A stretch of DNA of 64,000 nt from Gammaproteobacteria bacterium. GTDB taxonomy: Bacteria; Pseudomonadota; Gammaproteobacteria; Pseudomonadales; Cellvibrionaceae. Where the stretch lies: the NCBI GenBank assembly GCA_004172865.1, contig SEBV01000018.1, positions 1-64,000 on the forward strand, given 5' to 3'. The notes beneath the pieces are model-generated. The model searched no databases, was not told the DNA's origin, and saw only the letters and a program-made list of their open reading frames with translations. Below, piece after piece: positions 7,377 to 16,879 of the stretch (its first letter is position 1; every line of letters starts with the position of its first letter). The position numbers and the translations under genes were made by a program.

Positions 7377-8747
7377 TTAGTATTTATAGGATTCTGGCTT
7401 AAATGGGCCCTCAACATCGAAGCCGATATATTCAGCTTGTTGTGCCGTTAATTTGGTGATCACGCCACCAAAACCTTCCACCATATCTTTCGCAACTTCT
7501 TCGTCCAACTTTTTCGGCAAAACGCGAACGTATAGATGCTCAGTTTTTTCGTTGGCTGGCAGATCAGCAAATTTGCGCTCGTACAAATAAATTTGTGCAA
7601 GAACCTGGTTTGCAAAAGAACCATCCATAATACGTGATGGGTGACCAGTTGCGTTGCCGAGATTTACCAAGCGGCCTTCAGACAAAATAATCAAATGATC
7701 GTTAGTAGCTTTATCGCGATAGACTTTATGCACTTGTGGTTTAACTTCTTCCCACTCCCAATTTTTGCGCATAAACGCTGTATCAATTTCGCTATCGAAG
7801 TGACCGATGTTACACACTACTGCACTACGCTTTAATGCGCGCAACATCGCAGAGTCGCACACATTTACGTTACCGGTTGTTGTTACAACCAAATCTGTTG
7901 TGCCGAGAACGATGTGATTAATATCTTCGTATTTGCCAGTGTTAATTCCGTCGTTGTATGGCGATACAACTTCGTAACCGTCCATACACGCTTGCATTGC
8001 ACAGATTGGATCGATCTCGGTAACTTTTACAATCATGCCTTCCTGACGCAATGATGCAGCAGAACCTTTACCTACATCACCGTAACCAATCACGAGCGCT
8101 TTTTTACCCGCGAGTAAATGGTCAGTGCCGCGTTTAATCGCATCGTTCAAGCTGTGACGGCAACCGTATTTGTTGTCGTTTTTACTTTTGGTAACCGCAT
8201 CGTTCACGTTGATTGCTGGAACTTTTAAAGTACCTTTTTTCAACATGTCTAACAGGCGATGTACACCGGTCGTTGTCTCTTCAGAAACGCCGTGAATGAT
8301 GTCGAGCATTTGCGGATATTTTTCGTGAATGATTTGCGTAACGTCGCCGCCGTCATCAAGAATCATATTCGCAGCCCATGGTTTACCATCGAGCAAAATT
8401 GTTTGCTCAATACACCACCAGAATTCTTCTTCAGTTTCACCTTTCCACGCGAACACAGGAATATTCGCAGCGGCAATTGCAGCAGCAGCGTGATCTTGTG
8501 TTGAGAAAATATTGCACGATGACCAACGCACTTCTGCACCAAGTTCAACCAGAGTTTCTATCAACACTGCAGTTTGAATCGTCATGTGAATACAGCCGAT
8601 AATTTTTGCATCGGCTAATGGTTTTGAACTTTTATATTTGCGACGCAACGCCATCAATGCTGGCATTTCGCCTTCGGCAATTTCAATTTCTTTACGGCCC
8701 CAATTGGCAAGGGACATGTCGGCAACTTTATAGTCAGTGAAGCTCAT
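7377..8747 (-). CDS. ahcY: S-adenosylhomocysteine hydrolase
   Basis: This NAD-dependent tetrameric enzyme splits S-adenosylhomocysteine into adenosine and homocysteine. The NAD-binding motif [12 protein letters not shown] is clear, along with the C-terminal PESYKY tail that reaches into the neighbouring subunit. The 456-residue length fits the family (430-470). It sits between metK and metF in one orientation, completing the activated methyl cycle. I looked for an SAH riboswitch in the short upstream region (8748-8857) and did not see the conserved GAGG-type core; control more likely comes from the SahR operator far upstream. Confidence 0.97.
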   Translation of the reverse strand: MSFTDYKVADMSLANWGRKEIEIAEGEMPALMALRRKYKSSKPLADAKIIGCIHMTIQTAVLIETLVELGAEVRWSSCNIFSTQDHAAAAIAAANIPVFAWKGETEEEFWWCIEQTILLDGKPWAANMILDDGGDVTQIIHEKYPQMLDIIHGVSEETTTGVHRLLDMLKKGTLKVPAINVNDAVTKSKNDNKYGCRHSLNDAIKRGTDHLLAGKKALVIGYGDVGKGSAASLRQEGMIVKVTEIDPICAMQACMDGYEVVSPYNDGINTGKYEDINHIVLGTTDLVVTTTGNVNVCDSAMLRALKRSAVVCNIGHFDSEIDTAFMRKNWEWEEVKPQVHKVYRDKATNDHLIILSEGRLVNLGNATGHPSRIMDGSFANQVLAQIYLYERKFADLPANEKTEHLYVRVLPKKLDEEVAKDMVEGFGGVITKLTAQQAEYIGFDVEGPFKPESYKY

Positions 8748-8792
8748 GATTTTTTCCTTTTTTCAACGAAATTATTCATTGATTTTTGTTTC

Positions 8793-8819
8793 CGTCATTC
8801 CCGCTGCGCGAGGATGACG
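8793..8819. repeat. REP-like palindromic repeat, copy B
   Basis: CGTCAT (8793-8798) pairs with ATGACG (8814-8819) around CCCGCTGCGCGAG. It is in the metK-ahcY gap, where it could form an mRNA hairpin that separates expression of the two genes. Confidence 0.6.
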
Positions 8820-8857
8820 ACGGATATATAAATATATTCTTGCGAAAGTTTTTAAAA

Positions 8858-10012
8858 TTAAAGCGCTTTCTTCAAAGCTTCAGCCTTATCTGTTTTCTCC
8901 CAGGTGAAATCAGGAAGCTCGCGACCGAAGTGGCCGTAGGCCGCGGTTTGACGATAAATAGGACGTTTCAAATTGAGCATTTGAATTAATCCGCGTGGAC
9001 GCAAATCAAAATGCTCGCGAATTAAGGTAACAATTTCTGCATCAGATAATTTGCCAGTGCCAAATGCATTAACAGAAATTGAGGTGGGTTCAGCAACCCC
9101 AATTGCGTAGCTCACTTGAATTTCCAGACGATCTGCAATGCCAGCGGCTACTAAATTTTTTGCAACGTAACGGCCAGCATAGGCTGCCGAGCGATCTACT
9201 TTTGATGGATCTTTACCCGAAAATGCGCCGCCGCCGTGACGAGCCATGCCGCCGTAAGAATCCACAATAATTTTACGGCCTGTTAAACCGCAATCGCCCA
9301 CTGGGCCGCCGATAATAAATTGGCCAGTCGGGTTGATGTGATATTGCGTACCTGCGTGCAACCATTCTTCTGGCAATACTTGGTTAATAATTAATTCGCG
9401 CACCGCTTCATGAATTTCCGATTGTGTAACATTTGGGCTGTGTTGCGTTGAAAGTACAACCGCATCTACCGCAACAGGTTTACCATTTTCATAACGCAAC
9501 GTTACTTGGCTTTTTGCATCAGGACGCAACCACGGCAATGCGCCGCTCTTACGCAATTGCGCTTGTTTTTCTACCAAACGGTGCGCGTAAAAAATTGGCG
9601 CTGGCATAAGCACTGCAGTTTCGTTTGTTGCATAACCAAACATTAAACCTTGGTCACCCGCACCCAAATCTTTATCATCAGCTTCATCAACACCCATGGC
9701 GATGTCAGAAGATTGTTTGCCGATTGCGTTTAACACTGCGCAAGACGCACCATCAAAACCAACATCACTTGAGTTGTAACCAATATCCAAAATTACCTGA
9801 CGAATTAAATCTTCGAGATCAACATAAGTTGATGTACGCACTTCACCGGCAACAATTGCCATACCGGTTTTTACTAAAGTTTCTACCGCAACGCGTGCGT
9901 TGGGATCATCTTTAATAATCGCATCAAGCACGGCATCAGAAATTTGATCCGCCATTTTATCGGGATGGCCTTCGGATACAGACTCAGAGGTAAATACGGA
10001 ATATTCAGACAT
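8858..10012 (-). CDS. metK: S-adenosylmethionine synthetase
   Basis: MetK makes S-adenosylmethionine from methionine and ATP. The 384-residue sequence has [19 protein letters not shown] near the N-terminus, the [12 protein letters not shown] hexapeptide region, and the phosphate loop [19 protein letters not shown]. Length matches bacterial MetK. The binding site AGGAAAA precedes the ATG. It is directly downstream of sahR (104 bp) and upstream of ahcY, consistent with SahR regulation of the methyl cycle. Confidence 0.97.
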   Translation of the reverse strand: MSEYSVFTSESVSEGHPDKMADQISDAVLDAIIKDDPNARVAVETLVKTGMAIVAGEVRTSTYVDLEDLIRQVILDIGYNSSDVGFDGASCAVLNAIGKQSSDIAMGVDEADDKDLGAGDQGLMFGYATNETAVLMPAPIFYAHRLVEKQAQLRKSGALPWLRPDAKSQVTLRYENGKPVAVDAVVLSTQHSPNVTQSEIHEAVRELIINQVLPEEWLHAGTQYHINPTGQFIIGGPVGDCGLTGRKIIVDSYGGMARHGGGAFSGKDPSKVDRSAAYAGRYVAKNLVAAGIADRLEIQVSYAIGVAEPTSISVNAFGTGKLSDAEIVTLIREHFDLRPRGLIQMLNLKRPIYRQTAAYGHFGRELPDFTWEKTDKAEALKKAL

Positions 10013-10116
10013 GTTGTTTTCCTGTAGATATTAAAACTAAAAAAATAATTTGCTAAATTGCAGGACAGCAATTTTGCACAGCGAAGCTGCCCGCAGGGTG
10101 AAGCCATGGATAGCTT

Positions 10117-11247
10117 TCATGAATAATTGGTTGGCTTAAAAAATTGTCGCAATTGAATTTGAAATCCATTGCGCAGTGCAAAATAAACGCTTTGGCCTTC
10201 AATCAGGCCAGCGGCATTGCCCCAGCGCGAAAAATCTTGTGGCTCAAAACCTTGCCATAAATCGCCGCAGGCTTCGCGGGCCCAGGCTTGTTCGTGGCGA
10301 CATAAATCGCAAATTAATAGTGCACCACCGGGCGCGAGCGATTTGCTTAAATCCTGAAAAATATCCGCAGGCGAGGGCGTATGGTGCAACACCATATTCA
10401 CCACAATGCAATCCGCTAATACTTTTTTCCCGGCGAGCATATGGGTATCGCCGTGAATAAATTCCATGCTACGCAAATTGTGTTTTTGCGAATAATCACG
10501 CGATTTTTTTAGCATCTCCGCAGAACTATCGAGTGCAACCACTTGTGAAAATTTATGTGCAAGCACTGGCAAAAATTCGCCTTCGCCGGGGCCAACTTCA
10601 AGCGCGAGATTCCAGCTGCGCAAGGGCGTGTTGTTCAGCAATTGCGTCATGTGTTCTGCATATACGGGATAACTGGCAATAAGATCTTGCTGCTCGCGAA
10701 ATTTGTGCGCGTTCTCGGCAAAAAAATGTTGCGATGCAAGACTGCGTTCGCGCTCCAATTCCTGCAATTGCGTTTGCACCGCATCGGTTATCGGCAACTG
10801 ATCAACACTTGCAAACAACGCCTGCTGCAAGCTGGCGAGCGGGCTGTCGGGCACTAAATAGGCGCGGCGATAAAAAATGCTGTTACCTTCACGACGCGTA
10901 CTGAGCAATCCCGCGCTGGTGAGTACTTTTAAATGGTGGCTCATACCGGACTGCTTGGCGGCAAAGATGCGGCACAATTCCAGCACGCCAAACGAATCCT
11001 GCGCGAGCACGCGCAAAATCTCCAACCGGAATCCATCACCCGCCGCTTTCAATAAATTCGGTAAGGATTGCCCATCAACCACTGGCACCGGCGCAGGCTC
11101 AACAATATCGGTGAGTATGGGTGGTGCATCCAAAATTGAATCGGCAGGCGTTAGGGCTTCCATCACCAACGTCGGCGGCTCGGTTATAAGCACTTCATCG
11201 GTAAGTAAAGGCAGGTCAAGATTTTCAGGTTCGATTAAATCATTCAT
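10117..11247 (-). CDS. sahR: ArsR-family regulator fused to a methyltransferase domain (SahR-like)
   Basis: A 376-residue fusion. Residues 1-58 are an acidic, proline-rich extension; 60-130 are an ArsR winged helix (RLEILRVLAQDSFGVLELC, KQSGMSHHLKVLTSAGLL); 205-330 are a class I SAM methyltransferase fold with motif I ALEVGPGEGEF at about 216-225. This architecture directly upstream of metK is that of SahR, a repressor known to sense S-adenosylhomocysteine and control methionine-cycle genes in proteobacteria. The methyltransferase fold is thought to act as ligand sensor. The 28-bp palindrome just upstream is the likely operator for autoregulation and for the operon. The long acidic extension is unusual; no strong binding site marks the start. 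Confidence 0.85.
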   Translation of the reverse strand: MNDLIEPENLDLPLLTDEVLITEPPTLVMEALTPADSILDAPPILTDIVEPAPVPVVDGQSLPNLLKAAGDGFRLEILRVLAQDSFGVLELCRIFAAKQSGMSHHLKVLTSAGLLSTRREGNSIFYRRAYLVPDSPLASLQQALFASVDQLPITDAVQTQLQELERERSLASQHFFAENAHKFREQQDLIASYPVYAEHMTQLLNNTPLRSWNLALEVGPGEGEFLPVLAHKFSQVVALDSSAEMLKKSRDYSQKHNLRSMEFIHGDTHMLAGKKVLADCIVVNMVLHHTPSPADIFQDLSKSLAPGGALLICDLCRHEQAWAREACGDLWQGFEPQDFSRWGNAAGLIEGQSVYFALRNGFQIQLRQFFKPTNYS

Positions 11248-11272
11248 GGCGTGCAGTCTAGCAGGCGAAAAA

Positions 11273-11300
11273 ATCTATATCAAAATATTTTGATATAGAT
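11273..11300. promoter_or_regulatory. Perfect 28-bp palindrome, probable SahR operator
   Basis: The half-site ATCTATATCAAAAT is followed immediately by its exact reverse complement, giving a perfect 28-bp palindrome, 26 bp upstream of the sahR start. Its position and symmetry suit a dimeric ArsR-type repressor controlling the sahR-metK-ahcY-metF run. I saw no second copy before metK, ahcY or metF. Confidence 0.75.
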
Positions 11301-11740
11301 TCAATTATTTTTATCTCGATCACCTCAAAACGGAAAAATTGACCTTATAGTCTGTGTAACTATATTATGCGGCACCTGGTCGGTGGATTTTTCGTGAGAC
11401 TTTGCTTTACCCGTCGCCTTGGCTGAGCGAGAATGTGCGGCCCTGTTTGCCATACAATTTGATCTGGCGAGGGTTGTCTTCTGCTCCTCGGTTATAAGGC
11501 AACGCCCTTATTGGACATAAGATAGAAACGTTTTAGGCAAATCTACAAAGGTTTCAGGTAAAAAGTACAAGCGTTTTGAATAGAAAGTACAAGCGTTCTA
11601 TGAGAACCATCCAACGATATCAGCTGCACTGTGCCATCAAGAAGGCATAGGTGACGAAAAGATCCGCCAGAGGTCGCCTTAATAACCGCTAACCGCAATC
11701 AACTTTGCTAAATGCTATTAAACATTAGGAGCTTCTTACG
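11301..11740. other. 440-bp intergenic region between sahR and tkt
   Basis: No credible gene. It carries the divergent promoters for sahR and tkt. A small hairpin ATAAGG-CAACGC-CCTTAT lies at 11494-11511, and four phased repeats follow at 11518-11604 (separate entry). TAGGAG ahead of the tkt ATG is its ribosome binding site. Confidence 0.6.
11518..11604 (+). repeat. Four phased repeats of consensus TACAARCGTTT
   Basis: TAGAAACGTTT (11523-11533), TACAAAGGTTT (11544-11554), TACAAGCGTTT (11566-11576) and TACAAGCGTTC (11588-11598) lie at 21, 22 and 22-bp intervals, about two helical turns each. The last two share 14 identical bases (AAAGTACAAGCGTT). They are all in the same orientation upstream of tkt. 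This pattern suggests a cooperatively bound regulator array or an iteron-like element; the protein is unknown. Confidence 0.7.
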
Positions 11741-13744
11741 ATGCCTTCCCGTAAACAATTGGCTAACGCCATTCGCGTCCTCTCAATGGACGCAGTACAA
11801 AAAGCTAACTCTGGTCACCCAGGCGCACCAATGGGCATGGCCGATATCGCCGAAGTTCTGTGGAATGACTTTTTAAAACACAATCCAACTAATCCAAATT
11901 GGGCTGATCGCGACCGTTTTGTGCTGTCTAACGGCCACGGTTCAATGCTGATTTATTCTTTGTTGCACCTGACCGGTTATGACTTGGGGATCGAAGACCT
12001 CAAACAATTCCGTCAATTACACTCTAAAACCCCAGGTCACCCTGAGCGCGGCTACACCGTTGGTATCGAAACGACTACCGGTCCTTTGGGCCAAGGTATC
12101 GCTAACGGCGTGGGCATGGCTGTGGCTGAGAAGATTCTCGCTGCACAATTTAACCGCGACGGTCACACTGTCGTTGATCACCATACCTACGTTTTCCTCG
12201 GCGATGGCTGCATGATGGAAGGTGTTAGCCACGAATCTTGTTCATTGGCCGGCACCTTGGGCTTGGGCAAACTGATTGCTTTCTACGATGACAACGGTAT
12301 TTCAATCGACGGCCATGTTGAAGGCTGGTTTACCGACGACACCGCAAAACGATTTGAAGCTTATGGCTGGCATGTAATTCCAGCAATTGATGGTCACGAC
12401 TCAGCGGCCATCAAAGCAGCCGTTGAAGCTGCTCGCGCTGAAACCAGCAAGCCAACGTTGATCATCACCAAAACCATCATCGGTTTCGGTTCACCGAACA
12501 AACAAGGCTCACACGATTCACACGGCTCACCGCTCGGTGCTGACGAAGTGGCGTTGGTGCGCAAAACGCTCGGCTGGGAATCTGAGCCTTTTGTTATTCC
12601 TGCAGATATTTATGCCGGTTGGGATGCAAAAGCCAAAGGCGCTGCCGCTGAAAAATCCTGGGATGAGAAATTCGCTGCTTATAAAGCTGCGTACCCAGAA
12701 TTGGCTGCTGAGTTTGAACGCCGTGTAATTAAAGGCGAATTGCCTGCTGACTTCGCTGCAAAAGCGGAAGCCTTCATTCAAGAAAGCCAAGCGAAAGGCG
12801 AGAAAATTGCCAGCCGTAAAGCATCGCAAAACTCAATTGCTGCCTTCGTTCCTTTATTGCCAGAATTATTGGGCGGCTCTGCCGACTTGGCAGGTTCAAA
12901 CCTGACATTGGTGAAAACCTCTAGAGGTGTTGAAGCAGCTGATGCCAGCGGTAACTACATCTATTACGGTGTGCGCGAATTCGGTATGAGCGCCATCATG
13001 AACGGTATTTCTGCCCACGGCGGTTTCATCGCTTACGGCGCTACTTTCCTGATGTTCCAACAATACGCAGCCAACGCTGTACGTATGTCGGCGCTAATGA
13101 AACTGCAAAACATCTTCGTTTATACCCATGACTCCATCGGTCAAGGCGAAGACGGCCCAACGCATCAACCTATCGAAGTATTGGCAACGTTGCGTTTAAC
13201 TCCAAACCTCGACACATGGCGCACTGCGGATGCTGCTGAAACAGCCGTATCCTGGAAAGCTGCAATCGAGCGTAAAACCGGCCCAACCGCCTTGGTATTC
13301 AGCCGTCAAAACCTGGATGCGTTCGCACGTACGCCAGAACAAGTCGCCAATATCGCCAAAGGTGGTTATGTGTTGGTTGATTCAGTAGGCGAGCCAGAAG
13401 CGATTCTGATCTCAACCGGTTCTGAAGTTGGCGTGACTGTTAAAGCCGCTGAAGCTTTGAAAGCCAAAGGTCGCAATGTTCGCGTTGTGTCTTTGCCTTC
13501 AACTTCTGTGTTTGATCGTCAGGATGCTGCCTACAAAGAGTCTGTATTGCCATTAGGCGTAACCGCGCGCGTAGCCGTAGAAACTGCACACGTGGATTAC
13601 TGGGCGAAATATGTAGGCTTGGACGGGGCGGTCGTCGGCATGCACGGCTTCGGCGAATCTGCCCCCGGCCCAGCATTGCTTGAATACTTCGGTTTCACCG
13701 TCGACAACATCGTCAACACCGTTGAAGAATTGTTAGAAGACTAA
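11741..13744 (+). CDS. tkt: Transketolase
   Basis: Transketolase is a thiamine-diphosphate enzyme that moves two-carbon units between sugar phosphates in the pentose phosphate pathway. The 667-residue product shows the expected N-terminal [14 protein letters not shown], the ThDP motif GDGCMMEG with NDNG-like [10 protein letters not shown], and the pyrimidine domain segment [21 protein letters not shown] lies upstream of the ATG. Codon usage looks optimised, as for highly expressed genes. In many gammaproteobacteria tkt is followed by epd and pgk; here pgk follows directly after a terminator and epd is absent. Confidence 0.97.
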   Translation: MPSRKQLANAIRVLSMDAVQKANSGHPGAPMGMADIAEVLWNDFLKHNPTNPNWADRDRFVLSNGHGSMLIYSLLHLTGYDLGIEDLKQFRQLHSKTPGHPERGYTVGIETTTGPLGQGIANGVGMAVAEKILAAQFNRDGHTVVDHHTYVFLGDGCMMEGVSHESCSLAGTLGLGKLIAFYDDNGISIDGHVEGWFTDDTAKRFEAYGWHVIPAIDGHDSAAIKAAVEAARAETSKPTLIITKTIIGFGSPNKQGSHDSHGSPLGADEVALVRKTLGWESEPFVIPADIYAGWDAKAKGAAAEKSWDEKFAAYKAAYPELAAEFERRVIKGELPADFAAKAEAFIQESQAKGEKIASRKASQNSIAAFVPLLPELLGGSADLAGSNLTLVKTSRGVEAADASGNYIYYGVREFGMSAIMNGISAHGGFIAYGATFLMFQQYAANAVRMSALMKLQNIFVYTHDSIGQGEDGPTHQPIEVLATLRLTPNLDTWRTADAAETAVSWKAAIERKTGPTALVFSRQNLDAFARTPEQVANIAKGGYVLVDSVGEPEAILISTGSEVGVTVKAAEALKAKGRNVRVVSLPSTSVFDRQDAAYKESVLPLGVTARVAVETAHVDYWAKYVGLDGAVVGMHGFGESAPGPALLEYFGFTVDNIVNTVEELLED

Positions 13745-13760
13745 GTAGAAAATGCTTAAC

Positions 13761-13792
13761 AAACACCCGGCGCAAGTCGGGTGTTTTGTTTT
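13761..13792 (+). terminator. tkt terminator
   Basis: The stem AACACCCG / CGGGTGTT with a GCGCAAGT loop followed by a T-rich tail lies 20 bases after the tkt stop. It partly separates tkt from pgk. Confidence 0.8.
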
Positions 13793-13908
13793 GGGCAGCT
13801 TAATTTGTCGACGCGCCCACTTACTCAGCGCGGGATTTAGTCCCCCTAATTGTGTAAACTCACACCCCTTTCTAAAAATACATTTCGGCTTTTATTCGGA
13901 GCAACGCT

Positions 13909-15096
13909 ATGACTGTAAAACTCATGAAAGACCAAGACCTCGCGGGCAAACGCGTATTGATTCGTCAGGATTTAAACGTGCCGCTGGAAGATGGCCGCAT
14001 CACTTCTGCCGTGCGTATCGACGCATCCATTCCAACCATTAAAGCCGCGCTCGCAGCCGGCGCAAAAGTCATGGTGATGTCGCACTTGGGTCGTCCCGAT
14101 GAAGGCGTTTACGAAGAAGCTGCTTCACTCGCACCCGTTGCAAAATATTTGAGCGAAAAATTAGGCCGCAACGTTCCACTCGTAAAAGATTGGGTTGATG
14201 GTTTTGCCCTGCCTAGCACAGCAGAGGGAGGCGATTTAGTGTTGTTAGAAAACGTTCGCTTCAATGTGGGCGAAGGCAAAAACACTGACGAGCTTTCCAA
14301 AAAATTAGCCGCACTGTGCGACGTGTTTGTAATGGACGCATTCGGCACCGCGCACCGCGCTCAAGCATCAACTCACGGCGTTGCGAAATTCGCACCTATC
14401 GCTTGCGCAGGCCCATTGCTCGCTGGCGAATTAGAAGCCCTCGCAAAAGTATTGGATAACCCAGCACGTCCATTGGTAGCAATTGTTGGCGGATCAAAAG
14501 TTTCCACTAAATTGAGCGTGTTGGATTCCTTGTCGAAAATCGCCGATATTTTGGTAGTGGGCGGCGGCATTTCAAATACATTCGTTGCATCCGCAGGCAA
14601 CGAAGTTGGCAACTCACTTTACGAAAAAGATTTAATTCCAGAAGCACAACGTTTACGCGCAGCAACTGAAGTTGTATTCGCAACCGACGTACGCACCACC
14701 AAAGAAGGCTTCAAACAATGGAACCACAACTCAGTGGCAACCGTGAAAAAAGTTAACGAAATTCAAGCCGACGAAGAAATCATCGACTACGGCCCAGAAA
14801 CAACTGCACACGTTGCCGAGATCATCAAAAACGCAAAAACTATTTTGTGGAACGGCCCAGTAGGCGTATTTGAATTCGACGCCTTCGCAAAAGGCACCGA
14901 AGCAATCTCTCGCGCAATTGCCGATAGCGAAGCATTCTCAGTAGCAGGCGGCGGCGATACTTTAGCTGCAATCGACAAATGGAATTTGGCTGACAAAATT
15001 TCTTACGTTTCTACTGGCGGTGGCGCATTCCTTGAATTCGTAGAAGGAAAAGTTTTACCCGCGGTTGCGATTTTGGAAGAGCGTGCGAAGGGTTAA
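13909..15096 (+). CDS. pgk: Phosphoglycerate kinase
   Basis: This glycolytic enzyme transfers phosphate from 1,3-bisphosphoglycerate to ADP. The 395-residue sequence has the substrate motif [14 protein letters not shown] near residue 20, the basic HLGRPDEG segment, and the nucleotide-binding end WNGPVGVFE plus [11 protein letters not shown]. Length is typical. CGGAGCAACGCT gives the binding site. The usual downstream partner fba is not here; the next gene is a Nudix hydrolase after a strong terminator. Confidence 0.97.
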   Translation: MTVKLMKDQDLAGKRVLIRQDLNVPLEDGRITSAVRIDASIPTIKAALAAGAKVMVMSHLGRPDEGVYEEAASLAPVAKYLSEKLGRNVPLVKDWVDGFALPSTAEGGDLVLLENVRFNVGEGKNTDELSKKLAALCDVFVMDAFGTAHRAQASTHGVAKFAPIACAGPLLAGELEALAKVLDNPARPLVAIVGGSKVSTKLSVLDSLSKIADILVVGGGISNTFVASAGNEVGNSLYEKDLIPEAQRLRAATEVVFATDVRTTKEGFKQWNHNSVATVKKVNEIQADEEIIDYGPETTAHVAEIIKNAKTILWNGPVGVFEFDAFAKGTEAISRAIADSEAFSVAGGGDTLAAIDKWNLADKISYVSTGGGAFLEFVEGKVLPAVAILEERAKG

Positions 15097-15116
15097 TTAA
15101 CTTCACTCGCTAGCTG

Positions 15117-15154
15117 AAAAGCCCGCACACAGAAATGTTTGCGGGCTTTTTTTC
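15117..15154 (+). terminator. pgk terminator
   Basis: AAAAGCCCGCA pairs with TGCGGGCTTTT across an approximately 14-base loop, with an extended T run, 20 bases after the pgk stop. Confidence 0.85.
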
Positions 15155-15177
15155 GAATAGCTTATTGGTAAGTCAAC

Positions 15178-15597
15178 ATGATAGAAAAATTCACCGCCTG
15201 CAAACTCGCCTACATTATTGATGGAAAACTCCTCGTTTATCTACGCGATGATTTCCCACATATTCCTTTTCCAAATATGTGGGATTTCCCCGGCGGTGTG
15301 CGCGAGGGCAATGAAACAGCAGAGCAATGTGTGTTGCGGGAATTGGAAGAAGAGTTTGGTCTAAAGCTGGATGAGTCGCGTTTAATCTACAAAAAGAAAG
15401 GCGTGAATTATAACAATACGGGGAATTCATTTTTTTTTGTTGCCGAAGGCAAGCGGGAAGAAATTGAAGCGATTGTTTTCAGTGAAGAAGGTCAATATTG
15501 GCAGCTTATGGATATCGCGGAGTTTATGGAGCATACATTAGCCATTACGAGACTTAAAACCAGATTGCAAGATTTTCTTAACACGAAAAAAGCTTGA
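15178..15597 (+). CDS. Nudix hydrolase
   Basis: A 139-residue hydrolase of nucleoside diphosphates linked to another moiety. The Nudix box is perfect: G40-x5-E46-x7-R54-E55-L56-x-E58-E59-x-G61-L62. The leading WDFPGG resembles the 8-oxo-dGTP diphosphatase/ADP-sugar hydrolase types, but the substrate cannot be assigned. Its ATG sits 24 bp beyond the pgk terminator, and it is followed by a bidirectional terminator. AT-rich relative to pgk, in keeping with lower expression. Confidence 0.85.
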   Translation: MIEKFTACKLAYIIDGKLLVYLRDDFPHIPFPNMWDFPGGVREGNETAEQCVLRELEEEFGLKLDESRLIYKKKGVNYNNTGNSFFFVAEGKREEIEAIVFSEEGQYWQLMDIAEFMEHTLAITRLKTRLQDFLNTKKA

Positions 15598-15635
15598 AAA
15601 ATATTTTCTGAAAGTTATTCGTATCGTGAGTTAAC

Positions 15636-15667
15636 TAAAAAAGACGACCTTATGTCGTCTTTTTTTA
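15636..15667. terminator. Bidirectional terminator
   Basis: AAAAAGACGAC pairs with GTCGTCTTTTT around a CTTAT loop. It lies between the Nudix gene (plus) and the esterase gene (minus). Confidence 0.88.
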
Positions 15668-15676
15668 TTTGTAAGG

Positions 15677-16711
15677 TTACTTCAGGGTTTTTTCTAAAAA
15701 TTGAAGGATGTCATTAAGCGCATCTGGCGCATCTTTATCAAAACAACTTTTTAGAAATTCATTGCAGCCACTATCTAAAAATGCGTGATTTTTTCCTTCA
15801 TATTGTTTGAATTCAACAGATTGGCCTGCCTGCTCCAACTTCTCTACATAATTCTTAACAGCAGACGGTGGTGTCGTATTGTCTATGCTACCTACATGGA
15901 TAAATTGTGGTGGTAACTTATAAGCAGAAACCGCAGGAATATTATAAATAGGAGACACGGCTTTGTAATAATTTGCATTGTCGATCACATTAATTGAGTT
16001 GCCAAAAATTCCACGAGCATCGGCTTTCCCAAGCGCCCAAAAAATGTTGGTTGATTTTTCAAAGCCGTTTTGTACTGAGCTGTGTAAATCAAACGCACCA
16101 TAACTGATAACTGCCGCTTGTACTTTTAAGCCATCTGTCTTTGCAACTTGCTCAGCCGTTTTACCTTTTGGGAGATAAGTCGGTTTAAAGCCGAGAGTTT
16201 TACCTGCAAAACCATCACTCTCCAAATTTCGGCCACTCAATAAAATCATCGACGCTAAATGCCCGCCCGCGCTATCACCGGTGACAGCGACATGAGTGGC
16301 GTCGCCACCATATTGAGCAATATTGTCTTTTACCCAAAGCAGCCCGCCAAATGCATCCTCAACAATTTCATTCATGGTTGTTGTATTTTTATTATCAGGT
16401 AATAACCGATAATTCATGTTAGCAACTATAAATTCACCATGCGAAGCGATATATTCCGACATGGAATTCATAATCGAATTACTATTTATAAGCCAGCCAC
16501 CACCGTGATAAATAACAAGAACGGGATATTTAGATTTACCTGTGGACGGGACATAAATATCTGTCGTTAGCGAAATATTTTTTGGCGATGCCCACACAAT
16601 ATTTTTATGTACTTTAAACTCGTGAACCTGTGCGGACGCTACAGAAGTGAATAGGGATAGGCACAAGAAAAATAATATCCCCGTTACGCTTTTTCGATCT
16701 ATGTTTCTCAT
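15677..16711 (-). CDS. Secreted alpha/beta-hydrolase (HSL/BD-FAE-like esterase)
   Basis: A 344-residue exported esterase. Residues 1-27 are a signal peptide ending ASVASA-Q. The oxyanion motif HGGGW is at 69-73 and the nucleophile elbow GDSAGG puts Ser147 as catalytic; an Asp near GSIDNTTPP and the His in NHAFLDSG complete the triad. This is the hormone-sensitive-lipase-like class that includes carboxylesterases and feruloyl/acetyl xylan esterases. In a polysaccharide degrader a role in removing acyl groups from hemicellulose is plausible, but no adjacent glycosidase supports it. Signal peptide places it in the periplasm or medium. Confidence 0.8.
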   Translation of the reverse strand: MRNIDRKSVTGILFFLCLSLFTSVASAQVHEFKVHKNIVWASPKNISLTTDIYVPSTGKSKYPVLVIYHGGGWLINSNSIMNSMSEYIASHGEFIVANMNYRLLPDNKNTTTMNEIVEDAFGGLLWVKDNIAQYGGDATHVAVTGDSAGGHLASMILLSGRNLESDGFAGKTLGFKPTYLPKGKTAEQVAKTDGLKVQAAVISYGAFDLHSSVQNGFEKSTNIFWALGKADARGIFGNSINVIDNANYYKAVSPIYNIPAVSAYKLPPQFIHVGSIDNTTPPSAVKNYVEKLEQAGQSVEFKQYEGKNHAFLDSGCNEFLKSCFDKDAPDALNDILQFLEKTLK

Positions 16712-16879
16712 AATATTTGCTCTTAGGTATGGAATGATTCGACAAGCTTAGTTGTAGATACCAAGTTTGAGAAGTTAAGCTTGGTTAAGTTGACCCTTGA
16801 GGTGAATCTTATTACTTTTGTAATACACACAAACCCAGTAGCTCTTAATTAACATCGATATACCACAAGGAAAATACTT

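Noticed and set aside
8748-8857. SAH or SAM riboswitch ahead of ahcY
   Set aside because: The short leader is AT-rich and contains only the REP-like hairpin. The conserved core of the SAH riboswitch and of SAM classes is not visible.
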